A DNA stretch of 10,174 nucleotides from NCBI GenBank assembly GCA_902785445.1, contig CACZYN010000046.1, positions 1 to 10,174 on the forward strand, in the 5' to 3' direction. Of this stretch, positions 1 to 7,558 are shown piece by piece (the first letter of the stretch is position 1; the number at the start of each line of letters is the position of its first letter). Source of the stretch: an uncultured Anaerovibrio sp. (lineage in GTDB: Bacteria; Bacillota; Negativicutes; Selenomonadales; Selenomonadaceae). The notes beneath the pieces were generated by a model. The model saw only the letters and a program-made list of their open reading frames with translations. It was not told where the DNA came from and searched no databases. A program made the translations under genes and the position numbers.

Positions 1-252
1 AATATTGCCGGTGGCCCGTTCTCGGACTCCTATTCCGTGGTTACAGGTCTGGACAAGGTAATGCCGGTGGATATTTATTTGCCAGGCTGTCCACCAAGAC
101 CAGAGGCTTTGATTGATGCCATGCTGAAGCTGAAAAAGCTGATACAGCATCCGGAGTTGGCCAATGATGCAGCGGATGCCAAGGCCATCAGCCGGGCTAA
201 TCTGCAAAATATGACCCGTCCAGTGGCTGGGTTGCAAGAAAAGGCGGAGTAA
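1..252 (+). CDS. nuoB: NADH-quinone oxidoreductase subunit B (NuoB), C-terminal part
   Basis: This is the 3' end of nuoB; the start lies before the window. The frame is open from base 1, giving 83 residues. NuoB (PSST/20 kDa) carries the terminal [4Fe-4S] cluster N2 and lines the quinone pocket together with NuoD. The visible part begins in the conserved GGPF..SYSVV.G stretch and contains the family signature PVDIYLPGCPPRPEAL, whose Cys (codon at 88-90) is the last N2 ligand. The other ligands would be upstream, one of them probably just outside the window. The C-terminal tail (about 45 residues after the signature) is helical and charged, as is usual. The gene stops one base before the nuoC start, consistent with a shared operon. 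The Shine-Dalgarno of nuoC lies in its last codons. Identification is firm; only completeness is limited. Confidence 0.96.
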   Translation, partial: NIAGGPFSDSYSVVTGLDKVMPVDIYLPGCPPRPEALIDAMLKLKKLIQHPELANDAADAKAISRANLQNMTRPVAGLQEKAE

Positions 253-253
253 T

Positions 254-754
254 ATGGGAACTTATTTTGAAATTGATAAATTGGAATTATTAAAGGCCCA
301 GTTTGATACAGCAGAGTTTGATGCTGAGGCAAATGAGCCGGCCATATATATAGGTAAGGAACAGCTGCTGGATTTGATGAAGGTGCTGCGAGAGACTCCT
401 ACCTACTCCTTTGACCGCATGTCTTGCTTGACGGCGGTGGATTACAAGGAATACTTTGAAATGGTATATTGCTTGTATTCCCGGCGGTTTGACAAGTGGG
501 TGACGGTAAAGGTCAAGCTGGATCATGACAACCCGGAGGTGGAGTCCATGACCCAGATTTGGGAAGGTACCAATTTTGAAGAGCGGGAAACCTATGATTT
601 GATGGGGATAAAGTTTCTCCATCATCCGGATTTGCGCCGGATTTTAATGCCGGACAACTACGATGGCCATCCGCTTCAGAAGGATTTCGTACCATTGGAG
701 CCAAGAATTGAAGGAGGGGTACTGACATGGCACAAACAGAAAAGTTCGTCTTAA
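254..754 (+). CDS. nuoC: NADH-quinone oxidoreductase subunit C (NuoC)
   Basis: A 166-residue 30-kDa subunit of the complex I peripheral arm. It is structural, has no cofactor, and packs against NuoD and NuoI. The Complex1_30kDa signature is clear: E110-R-E-T-YDLMGI-x-F (110-121) followed by HPDLRRILMPDNYDGHPLQKDF-type sequence (124-145), with SFDRMSCLTAVDY upstream at 52-64. The subunit is a separate gene, not fused to NuoD as in E. coli. The ATG follows the nuoB stop by one base, with a modest purine-rich GGCGGAG (243-249) close upstream. The last 28 bases overlap the start of nuoD in another frame, so the serine-rich tail (KQKSSS) is encoded by the nuoD start region and is probably not functionally constrained. 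Translational coupling to both neighbours is likely. Confidence 0.96.
   Translation: MGTYFEIDKLELLKAQFDTAEFDAEANEPAIYIGKEQLLDLMKVLRETPTYSFDRMSCLTAVDYKEYFEMVYCLYSRRFDKWVTVKVKLDHDNPEVESMTQIWEGTNFEERETYDLMGIKFLHHPDLRRILMPDNYDGHPLQKDFVPLEPRIEGGVLTWHKQKSSS
711..717 (+). promoter_or_regulatory. Shine-Dalgarno site for nuoD inside the nuoC end
   Basis: AAGGAGG lies nine bases before the nuoD ATG (727) and within the nuoC coding sequence. It fixes the nuoD start and implies independent re-initiation in the overlap of 28 bases with nuoC. Confidence 0.85.
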
Positions 755-1824
755 ACATGGGGCCACAGCATCCTAGTACCCACGGCGTTTTGCAGGTACA
801 GGTGGAGCTGGACGGTGAAAATATCGTGGGCGCTACTCCGGTGATGGGCTATCTCCATCGGGGTATTGAAAAGCTCATGGAGTCCCGGACCTATGTTCAG
901 TGCGTGCCTTATACGGACCGGTTGGATTATGTATCCGCTATGAACAATAACTTGGGCTTCTGTATGGCAGTGGAAAAGCTGGCCAATATTGAGGTGCCTA
1001 GGCGGGCCGAGTATATTCGGGTTATCTGTGCGGAGTTAAACCGTATTGCCAGCCATCATGTATTTATTGGTTCCCTGACCAATGATTTAGGCTCGGCTAC
1101 TGGCATGATTTACGCCTTCCGGGATCGGGAGAAAATTCTGGACTTATTTAATATCATTTGCGGCGCCCGGATGACCGCCCATTATATCCGTATTGGTGGT
1201 GTGGCAGCGGATGCCCAGGAGGAATTCCTGCGGGATACCCAGAAATTCATTGACTATGTTCCGGCAATGCTGGATGAATATGACCGGATTTTTACTGGTA
1301 ACGAGATTTTCCAAGCCCGTATGCAGAATACTTCCATTATAACCAAGGAAGATGCTTTGAAATACAGCATGTCCGGTCCTAATATCCGGGCCAGCGGTAT
1401 TGATTATGATATCCGTAAAATCGATAAATATGGCGCCTATGGGGATTTTGATTTTGAAATTCCTCTGGGTAAACAGGGGGACAACTGGGACAGATACATT
1501 GTCCGCCTGAAGGAAATTCAGCAGAGTGCCAATATCATTCAGCAGGCTTTGGACAATCTGCCGGAGGGACCATACATGGCCAAGGTGCCAAAGGTGCTGA
1601 AACCGCCAAAAGGCGATGCCTATCACCGGGTGGAAAACACCCGGGGAGAGCTGGGCTTCTATATTGTAAGCGATGGCTCCACTAAGCCGTACCGTGTACA
1701 TATTCGTCGGCCATCCATTGTGAATTTGCAGGCTCTGGATACCATGTGCAGGGGTATGTTGTTGGCGGATGCCGTTACAGCATTCGCTACTATCGACCCA
1801 TTGATGGGTGAGGTAGATTGTTAA
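727..1824 (+). CDS. nuoD: NADH-quinone oxidoreductase subunit D (NuoD)
   Basis: A 365-residue 49-kDa subunit that forms the quinone-reduction site with NuoB; it is related to the [NiFe]-hydrogenase large subunit but lacks its metal-binding cysteines. Visible motifs are NMGPQHPSTHGVL (10-22), GYLHRGIEKLMESRTY (41-56), PYTDRLDYVS (61-70) and, near the end, YRVHIRRPS. His19 and Tyr68 have the same 49-residue spacing as the two quinone head-group ligands known in bovine (His59/Tyr108) and Thermus (His38/Tyr87) complex I, so quinone binding is expected to be intact. The length fits a stand-alone NuoD. The protein ends DPLMGEVDC, whereas the family normally ends GEVDR or GECDR; the terminal Arg is replaced by Cys (codon TGT). 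The start follows a strong AAGGAGG. The next gene is nuoH only 21 bases on, so nuoE, nuoF and nuoG are not in the operon at this place. Confidence 0.97.
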   Translation: MAQTEKFVLNMGPQHPSTHGVLQVQVELDGENIVGATPVMGYLHRGIEKLMESRTYVQCVPYTDRLDYVSAMNNNLGFCMAVEKLANIEVPRRAEYIRVICAELNRIASHHVFIGSLTNDLGSATGMIYAFRDREKILDLFNIICGARMTAHYIRIGGVAADAQEEFLRDTQKFIDYVPAMLDEYDRIFTGNEIFQARMQNTSIITKEDALKYSMSGPNIRASGIDYDIRKIDKYGAYGDFDFEIPLGKQGDNWDRYIVRLKEIQQSANIIQQALDNLPEGPYMAKVPKVLKPPKGDAYHRVENTRGELGFYIVSDGSTKPYRVHIRRPSIVNLQALDTMCRGMLLADAVTAFATIDPLMGEVDC

Positions 1825-1845
1825 AATTGATAGGCAGGTGGAAAT

Positions 1846-2883
1846 ATGCATAGCGGAATTTTATACTCTACAGCCCAGGCGCTGAGAGAAATTCTGATGT
1901 CCCTGGTGGGGGTTCCCCTCCTGGTGGATATAATTATGACGGTAATATGCGCAACTATTCTCCTTTTAATCATGGCTACCTCAGCTTTGGTATTTACCTT
2001 GGGAGAGCGAAAGATTTGCGCCTTTATTCAGGTTCGTATCGGACCGAACCGGGTTGGCCCCGGTGGTTTGCTGCAGTCTGTAGCTGATATGATCAAGCTT
2101 ATGGACAAGGAGGACATCGTTCCTCGGGGGATTGATAAATGGTTGTGGGTATTATCCCCAATTCTTTTGTTGGTGCCTTCAGCGTTGATATATGCCTTCT
2201 TCCCTTTTGATGACGGGGTTATTCTGGCGGATGTCAATGTGGGTTTGTTCCTGTTGATTGCGATTACTTCCCAGACGGTTCTGCCGTTTTTGATGGGCGG
2301 TTATGCCTCCAATAGTAAGTATTCCCTGATTGGCGGTATGCGTACCGTAGCCCAGATGCTGGGTTATGAGGTGCCTATGGTATTCGCTTTGATGGGTATT
2401 GTAATGCTGACTGGTTCCCTGAAAATGAGTGCCATTGTGGAAGCTCAGTCCAATGTGTGGTTTATTGTTCTTCAGCCATTAGCCTTTCTGATTTACATTG
2501 TTACGGCTTTGGTGGAAAGCAATCGCCCACCTTTTAACCTCGTTGAGGGTGAGTCGGAAATTATTGCCGGTCCATTTACCGAGTACACCGGCATGCGCTG
2601 GGCCCTGTTTTTCCTGGCGGAGTTCTCCAATCTCATGTGCATAGGTATTCTGACCACTACCCTGTTCCTGGGTGGCTGGCATGGTCCGGATTTCCTGCCG
2701 GGTTTTGCCTGGTTCTGGATTAAGACCTTTATCTGTGTACTGTTTTACCAGTGGGTGGGCTGGACCTTCCCACGGCTTCGTATTGATACCATGTTGAGCT
2801 TCGGCTGGAAGGTACTGTTGCCAATCGCTTTGGTAAACGTACTCCTCACCGGTGTTGGTATCTATATTTACAATATTATGTGA
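1846..2883 (+). CDS. nuoH: NADH-quinone oxidoreductase subunit H (NuoH)
   Basis: A 345-residue polytopic membrane protein (ND1 family, usually about 8 transmembrane helices). It anchors the peripheral arm on the membrane, completes the quinone tunnel and starts the proton path (E-channel). Signatures seen are LGERK (52-56), QVRIGPNRVGPGGLLQ (62-77), the GGYASNSKYSLIGGMR loop (151-166) and the acidic cytoplasmic loop ESNRPPFNLVEGESEII (224-240), followed by TEYTGMRWALFFLAEF (245-260). The glutamates of this loop and of GYEVPM (173-178) are those expected for coupling. An AGGTGG at 1836-1841 precedes the ATG by four bases. The N-terminal 20 residues before the first hydrophobic helix are of ordinary length. 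The stop is followed by nuoI after 15 bases. Confidence 0.97.
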   Translation: MHSGILYSTAQALREILMSLVGVPLLVDIIMTVICATILLLIMATSALVFTLGERKICAFIQVRIGPNRVGPGGLLQSVADMIKLMDKEDIVPRGIDKWLWVLSPILLLVPSALIYAFFPFDDGVILADVNVGLFLLIAITSQTVLPFLMGGYASNSKYSLIGGMRTVAQMLGYEVPMVFALMGIVMLTGSLKMSAIVEAQSNVWFIVLQPLAFLIYIVTALVESNRPPFNLVEGESEIIAGPFTEYTGMRWALFFLAEFSNLMCIGILTTTLFLGGWHGPDFLPGFAWFWIKTFICVLFYQWVGWTFPRLRIDTMLSFGWKVLLPIALVNVLLTGVGIYIYNIM

Positions 2884-2898
2884 TAGGAGACTTCAATT

Positions 2899-3306
2899 AT
2901 GTGGGGCAAAGGACTTGTAGCAGGATTGAAGGTTACCTGGGGTCACTGGTTTGGCAAGAAGGAAACCGTTTATTATCCTGAAGAAAAGCTGCCGATGACA
3001 GAACGCTTTCGTGGCGGTCATCTGGTATTAGACGATAAAAAGTGCATTGCATGTAAGCTTTGTGCCATGGGTTGCCCAAATGCGGCATTGGATTTGACCG
3101 TTTCGGTTGATGAAGAGAAAAAACGCCATATGGACTCCTATAAACATCAGATAGGACGTTGCATGTATTGCGATTTGTGCATTGAGGCTTGTCCGGTAAA
3201 GGCGCTTAGCTGGGACAAAAATTACGAATTTGCTTCCTATTTCAAGGAAGATATGACCTATGATGCGGTGGTTGAGGCCAAGAACAGGAGGGGTAATGAT
3301 GAATGA
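2899..3306 (+). CDS. nuoI: NADH-quinone oxidoreductase subunit I (NuoI), 2x[4Fe-4S] ferredoxin subunit
   Basis: A 135-residue iron-sulfur subunit (TYKY/23 kDa) that carries clusters N6a and N6b and passes electrons to N2 in NuoB. Two CxxCxxCxxxCP motifs are intact: Cys49, 52, 55, 59 (CIACKLCAMGCP) and Cys88, 91, 94, 98 (CMYCDLCIEACP). The N-terminal 30 residues (WGHWFGKKETVYYPEE) correspond to the amphipathic segment that lies on the membrane, and RFRGGH (36-41) is the usual lead-in to the first cluster. The protein is short next to the E. coli subunit (180 residues), through shorter ends rather than loss of a cluster. In an enzyme without NuoEFG this subunit is the likely outermost redox centre and hence the docking site for a soluble electron donor; that is inference. 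A TAGGAGA (2884-2890) precedes the ATG by eight bases. The end overlaps nuoJ by 8 bases. Confidence 0.97.
   Translation: MWGKGLVAGLKVTWGHWFGKKETVYYPEEKLPMTERFRGGHLVLDDKKCIACKLCAMGCPNAALDLTVSVDEEKKRHMDSYKHQIGRCMYCDLCIEACPVKALSWDKNYEFASYFKEDMTYDAVVEAKNRRGNDE
3286..3291 (+). promoter_or_regulatory. Shine-Dalgarno site that sets the nuoJ start
   Basis: AGGAGG lies inside the end of nuoI. In-frame ATG codons follow at 3296 and 3299, four and seven bases downstream. The second has the better spacing and gives a normal NuoJ N terminus, so I use 3299. A more distant in-frame start at 3260 would add an arginine-rich stretch not expected of NuoJ. Confidence 0.8.
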
Positions 3307-3802
3307 GATGTTAAGTACCCTGGTGTTCTATGTGGTAGCCATGGCAATATTGGCTACGGGAATGGGCGTTGTCATGAGTAATAATCTGGTACACAGTGCC
3401 CTGTTGATGACGGCCTGCTTTATCAGCGTAGGTATTCTGTTCATTTGGCTTAATGCCGATTTCCTGGGTGCCATGGAGTTTATGCTCTATTCCGGTGGCG
3501 TGGCTATCCTGGTGGTAATGGGTGTAATGCTTACCAAACGGCAGGATGGACCTCCGGGTAATCCCTTTAATCATCGGAAGATATCGGCTATTGGGCTGGT
3601 AGTGTTATTTGCCTTGGTAATGGGGACAGTTATTGTATCCACACCGGTTTCCTCCGGCGGGTATATTTCCCTGGATACGGTGGATGCCTTGGCGGGTATG
3701 ATGCTCAATACCTACATCTTACCATTTGAAATTGCCGCAACCTTGTTGCTGGCGGCTCTGTTGGGAGCCATTATCTTGGCGAAGGGAGATGGCGAAGCAT
3801 GA
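3299..3802 (+). CDS. nuoJ: NADH-quinone oxidoreductase subunit J (NuoJ)
   Basis: A 167-residue membrane subunit (ND6 family) with five predicted hydrophobic segments. The core signature is the third helix, NADFLGAMEFMLYSGGVAILVVMGVML, matching the conserved (F/E)xxLYxGAxxxLxxFxxM pattern. Its Tyr-Gly-Gly part is the pi-bulge region implicated in coupling of quinone reduction to proton movement. The long loop after helix 3 (KRQDGPPGNPFNHRK) is of usual type. The start at 3299 is preferred because of the AGGAGG at 3286-3291; initiation at 3296 would add only one Met. The gene overlaps nuoI by 8 bases and nuoK by 4 (ATGA), a typical coupled arrangement. Confidence 0.93.
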   Translation: MNEMLSTLVFYVVAMAILATGMGVVMSNNLVHSALLMTACFISVGILFIWLNADFLGAMEFMLYSGGVAILVVMGVMLTKRQDGPPGNPFNHRKISAIGLVVLFALVMGTVIVSTPVSSGGYISLDTVDALAGMMLNTYILPFEIAATLLLAALLGAIILAKGDGEA

Positions 3803-4110
3803 CTATAGGGTTGAATCACTGCCTGCTTTTGGCAGCAATGCTGTTTGCCATCGGCCTGTACGGTGTGCTGTCCAAGCGCAATATCATCGCCATTTTAATG
3901 GGCGTTGAGTTGATGCTTAATGCGGTGAATATTAATTTTGTTGCCTTCAACCGGTTTACTCCGGTATCGGATTTGACTGGTCAGCTGATGACGGTGTTTG
4001 CCATCACCGTTGGCGTAGCTGAGGTAGCAATTGGTGTGGCACTGGCTTACCGAATTTACAATGATAGACAGACTATCAATGTGGATGAGCTGGATAATAT
4101 GAAGGGTTAA
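3799..4110 (+). CDS. nuoK: NADH-quinone oxidoreductase subunit K (NuoK)
   Basis: A 103-residue, three-helix membrane subunit (ND4L family; usual length about 100). It links the E-channel in NuoH/NuoJ to the antiporter-like pumps. The conserved membrane glutamates are present: Glu37 in LMGVELMLNAVNINFVAF (helix 2) and Glu75 in TVGVAEVAIGVAL (helix 3), matching Glu36 and Glu72 of E. coli. The C-terminal tail (RIYNDRQTINVDELDNMKG) is polar and of ordinary kind. The ATG overlaps the nuoJ stop as ATGA, with a purine-rich GGGAGATGG about 10 bases upstream. A 14-base gap precedes nuoL. Confidence 0.96.
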   Translation: MTIGLNHCLLLAAMLFAIGLYGVLSKRNIIAILMGVELMLNAVNINFVAFNRFTPVSDLTGQLMTVFAITVGVAEVAIGVALAYRIYNDRQTINVDELDNMKG

Positions 4111-4124
4111 GGAGGGGCTATTAG

Positions 4125-6023
4125 ATGTTTTATGAGTTTGCACTTGAACATGCCTGGCTGATCCCATTATTACCAGCTATTGCCTTTGTGGTTATCGGTA
4201 TGCTGACCCGTTCCTATGGGAAATTGTCGGCCCTTATAGCAGTAGCTATGAGTACCATCAGCTTCCTGTTGTCCACGGGAGTTACTTATGCAGTAATAAA
4301 TAATGGAATTTCTGTTGAGGCGCCATTTGTGCAGAAGCTGAGCTGGATGCACATTGGCAGTGTTGATATTACCATGGGTGTGCTTATTGACCCGCTGACA
4401 GCCATGATGCTGATAGTGGTGTCCACAGTATCCCTTTTGGTACAGATTTATTCCTGCGGATATATGAAGGGGGATCCGGGCTATGGCCGGTTCTTCGCCT
4501 TCCTGTCCTTGTTTGCAGCTTCCATGCTGGGGCTGGTATTAGCCGTTAACTTCCTCCAGATGTATGTATTCTGGGAGTTGGTGGGCCTGTGCTCTTACCT
4601 GCTCATTGGTTTTTACTATTATAAGATTTCGGCCCGGGAGGCAGCCAAGAAAGCCTTTATGACCACCCGTGTGGGTGACTTTGGCCTGCTCCTTGGTATT
4701 TTGTTGCTGCAGATTAATTTCGGGACTTTGGATTTCATGGCCCTGAAGGAAATCATTCCGGCTCATATCCTGTCCGCAGGTACCGGCTTGATGACCTTAA
4801 TTGCCCTGCTGTTATTCGTTGGTCCAATCGGTAAATCTGGTCAGTTCCCACTGCATGTGTGGCTGCCGGATGCCATGGAGGGTCCGACTCCGGTATCGGC
4901 CCTGATTCATGCCGCAACCATGGTTGTTGCCGGTGTGTATCTGGTAGGTCGTGCCTTCTTCCTGTTCCAGGAAATTCCTTGTGTAATGAATGTTATTGCC
5001 TGGGTGGGTGGCTTTACGGCCTTCTTTGCGGCCAGCATTGCCTTTACCCAGACGGCCATCAAGCGGATTTTGGCTTATTCCACCATCAGTCAGCTGGGCT
5101 ATATGATGCTGGCGCTGGGAGTTGGCTCTTTGACAGCTTCCTTCTTCCATTTGATGACCCATGCTTTCTTTAAAGCCCTGTTGTTCCTCTGTGCCGGTGC
5201 GGTAATGCATGCCATGGCAGACGAGGCCAACATCTTTAAGATGGGCGGCTTGAAAAACAAGATGCCGATTACCTTTGTTACCATGACCATTGGTGTATTG
5301 GCTATTGCTGGCATTCCGCCTTTTGCCGGCTTCTTCTCCAAGGATGAAATTTTGGGGGCAGCAGCTGCGGTAAGCACTCCGCTGTATTTGCTGGCAACTC
5401 TCACAGCCTTTATGACGGCCTTTTATATGGCCCGTTTGCTGTTCGTCACCTTCTTTGGTGAGCCAGCCAGCGAGGAATCCTATGAGCATGCTCATGAGGC
5501 ATCCTGGTTTATGCTGGTTCCTTTGATGGTTTTGGCAGCTCTGGCCGTAGTCAGCGGTCTGTGGGGCCACATGTTTGGCTTCGGCGAGTGGGTTCGCTTT
5601 GGTGCAGCCCATGAAGCCGGTATTGATATGTTCATTGCTGTTTCTTCCACCATTCTTTCTTTGGTGGCCTTTGGAGTGGCTTGGAACATTTACGTTACCA
5701 AGAAGTGGAGTTCGGATACTATTGCGGAAAAATGCGGTATCCTGTACAAATTGAGCTACAATAAATTCTATATTGACGAAATCTACGCAGCTCTGATTAA
5801 GGTCTTTGTAGATGGCGTGGCTAAGGTATTCTACTGGATTGACATTTATGTTGTGGATGGCATCATCAACGGCCTGGCCGGATTGGTGGGGGGGATCAGC
5901 AACCTGCTCAGCAAGGCGGAGGATGGCCAGGCACAGCATTATGCCGGCTTCTTCGTGTGCGGTGTGGTTATTCTGGTAGCCTATAGCCTGTATTATCTGG
6001 CAGTTTTGGGAGGTGCTTTGTAA
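4125..6023 (+). CDS. nuoL: NADH-quinone oxidoreductase subunit L (NuoL)
   Basis: A 632-residue antiporter-like proton-pumping subunit at the far end of the membrane arm (ND5 family), of usual size. The proton_antipo_N segment (TMGVLIDPLTAMMLIVVSTVS, about 83-103) and the main Proton_antipo_M domain (about 133-420) are clear. Charged pump residues line up with E. coli: Glu151 (E144), Asp185 (D178), Lys237 in GPIGKSGQFPLHVWLPDAMEGP (K229), His342, His346 and Lys350 (H334, H338, K342), and Lys406 in GFFSKDEIL (K399). The C-terminal part (about 500-632), with an amphipathic stretch rich in Tyr/Ile/Val around 565-585, would be the lateral helix HL that braces NuoM and NuoN. A strong AAGGAGG (4109-4115) precedes the ATG by nine bases. 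Stop and nuoM start share one base (TAATG). Confidence 0.97.
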   Translation: MFYEFALEHAWLIPLLPAIAFVVIGMLTRSYGKLSALIAVAMSTISFLLSTGVTYAVINNGISVEAPFVQKLSWMHIGSVDITMGVLIDPLTAMMLIVVSTVSLLVQIYSCGYMKGDPGYGRFFAFLSLFAASMLGLVLAVNFLQMYVFWELVGLCSYLLIGFYYYKISAREAAKKAFMTTRVGDFGLLLGILLLQINFGTLDFMALKEIIPAHILSAGTGLMTLIALLLFVGPIGKSGQFPLHVWLPDAMEGPTPVSALIHAATMVVAGVYLVGRAFFLFQEIPCVMNVIAWVGGFTAFFAASIAFTQTAIKRILAYSTISQLGYMMLALGVGSLTASFFHLMTHAFFKALLFLCAGAVMHAMADEANIFKMGGLKNKMPITFVTMTIGVLAIAGIPPFAGFFSKDEILGAAAAVSTPLYLLATLTAFMTAFYMARLLFVTFFGEPASEESYEHAHEASWFMLVPLMVLAALAVVSGLWGHMFGFGEWVRFGAAHEAGIDMFIAVSSTILSLVAFGVAWNIYVTKKWSSDTIAEKCGILYKLSYNKFYIDEIYAALIKVFVDGVAKVFYWIDIYVVDGIINGLAGLVGGISNLLSKAEDGQAQHYAGFFVCGVVILVAYSLYYLAVLGGAL

Positions 6024-7558
6024 TGACTGGCTTTCCTTTATTGACAGCAGTCCTGTTGGCACCAATCTGCGCTGCTGTGCTCATGTGTTTTGTCTCGCCA
6101 AAGGCGGCCCAGTCCATCCGGATTATTTCCGCGACGGCTATGACAGTGGCCTTGGCTCTGACCTTGTATGCCTTCTTCAGCTATGATTTGACGGCGGGTG
6201 GCATGCAGTTTAAGGAGAATATTCCGTGGATCAAGGATTTGGGCGTTCATTATGCCCTGGGTGTAGATGGTATTTCCCTGCCAATGCTGCTGTTAACTGA
6301 TCTCATCGGTTTGGCAGCGGTGTATAGTTCTTGGAATATAACTAATCGCACCAAAGAATTTTATATTCTGTTGATGATTTTGATTGCCGGTGTTACCGGA
6401 ACCTTTATTGCCACAGATCTGTTTATCTTCCTTCTCTGCTATGAGGTAGTGGTTATTCCGATTTACATTATGGTTATAATCTGGGGTTCTACCAAGCGGG
6501 TCAGCAAGGAATATGCCGGTATGAAGCTGACGATTTACCTGCTGATGGGGTCGGCCTTTATGCTGGTAGGCGTTGTAGCATTGTATCTCATGGCATCATC
6601 GGTGTTGGGAGTCAATACCTTTGATATGGAGGCCTTGGCTATTGCCGGACAGATGGGCCTATTGAGTGAAAACTTTCAGATTTTTGCTTTCCTGTTGCTG
6701 TTGTTGGGCTTTGGTTCTCTTTTGTCCATGTTCCCATTCCACAGCTGGTCACCGGATGGTTATGCCGGGGCACCTACAGCGGTATCCATGATCCATGCCG
6801 GCGTTTTGAAGAAAATCGGCGGCTATGGTCTGATTCGTTTAGGGTTATTGGTGTTGCCATTGGGCGCTAAGTTCTGGGCACCATTGATTGCTGGTCTGGC
6901 CATGATTAACGTTATGTATGCGGCCTATATCGCCATTGCCCAGAAGGATTTGAAATATGTTATCGGTTATTCCTCTGTGTCCCATATGGGTTATGTTCTC
7001 TTAGGTTTTGCCGCCCTGAACGTGGTTTCCGTCAGTGGTGCGGTGGCCAATATGGTGGCTCACGGCGTAATGAGTGCCCTGTTCTTTGCCATGATTGGTT
7101 TTGTCTATGAAAAGACCCATATGAGAAGTATTACCGAGCTGCGGGGCTTGGCTCATCAGATGCCACGGGTTGCCACCGGCTTTATGCTGGCTGGTATGGC
7201 TTCCTTGGGCCTGCCTGGTCTCATCAGCTTTATTCCGGAGTTTACCATTTTCGTAGGTTCCTTCAGCGTATATCCGGTATTTGCCGTTTTGGCCATTTCC
7301 GGTATTATCTTCACGGCTCTGTACACCTTGCGGGTACTGGCCAAGGTTCTCTTTGGACCGAAGGATACCCTCTTTGACCGGTATGCCGATGCCAAGGGTG
7401 CCGAAATGATGCCATTGATAATCCTGGGCATTGCTTTGGTAGGCTTTGGTTTATTCCCACAGCTCCTGATGGGTATGGTGGGAACCGGCACAGAGCCGTT
7501 GTTACCATTATTGGAGCGTCTTGCTGATACTTCGGCAGTGATAGGGGGGATCAGATAA
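6023..7558 (+). CDS. nuoM: NADH-quinone oxidoreductase subunit M (NuoM), variant without the TM7 lysine
   Basis: A 511-residue antiporter-like proton pump (ND4 family), middle of the membrane arm. Signatures are the VDGISLPMLLLT start of the antiporter N region (81-92), Glu141 in LLCYEVVVIPIYIM (E144 of E. coli), AGVLKKIGGYGLIRL (259-273, Lys264 corresponding to K265) and the terminal-channel Glu in FIPEFTIFVGSF (E407 region). In the TM7 segment the usual IKVPxxPFHxWLPDA is here SLLSMFPFHSWSPDGY (232-247): Leu233 occupies the place of the pump lysine (K234 of E. coli). WSPDG instead of WLPDA suggests a distinct NuoM subfamily. GGGAGGT (6008-6014) lies eight bases before the ATG; the start overlaps the nuoL stop by one base and the end overlaps nuoN by one base. 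Apart from the lysine, nothing suggests damage. Confidence 0.95.
   Translation: MTGFPLLTAVLLAPICAAVLMCFVSPKAAQSIRIISATAMTVALALTLYAFFSYDLTAGGMQFKENIPWIKDLGVHYALGVDGISLPMLLLTDLIGLAAVYSSWNITNRTKEFYILLMILIAGVTGTFIATDLFIFLLCYEVVVIPIYIMVIIWGSTKRVSKEYAGMKLTIYLLMGSAFMLVGVVALYLMASSVLGVNTFDMEALAIAGQMGLLSENFQIFAFLLLLLGFGSLLSMFPFHSWSPDGYAGAPTAVSMIHAGVLKKIGGYGLIRLGLLVLPLGAKFWAPLIAGLAMINVMYAAYIAIAQKDLKYVIGYSSVSHMGYVLLGFAALNVVSVSGAVANMVAHGVMSALFFAMIGFVYEKTHMRSITELRGLAHQMPRVATGFMLAGMASLGLPGLISFIPEFTIFVGSFSVYPVFAVLAISGIIFTALYTLRVLAKVLFGPKDTLFDRYADAKGAEMMPLIILGIALVGFGLFPQLLMGMVGTGTEPLLPLLERLADTSAVIGGIR

Noticed and set aside
1144..1851. Antisense open frame of 235 codons opposite nuoD
   Set aside because: Same reasons: opposite a conserved gene, no motif and no supporting start signal.
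3260..3298. Upstream start for nuoJ adding an MMRWLRPRTGG leader
   Set aside because: It lies deep in nuoI, adds an arginine-rich stretch foreign to NuoJ, and the AGGAGG at 3286-3291 serves the start at 3299.
4812..6065. Long antisense open frame of 417 codons opposite nuoL
   Set aside because: It lies wholly opposite a conserved membrane protein gene, is rich in His, Gln and Asn with no recognisable domain, and has no Shine-Dalgarno context. Antisense frames stay open because the sense gene avoids TTA, CTA and TCA codons.
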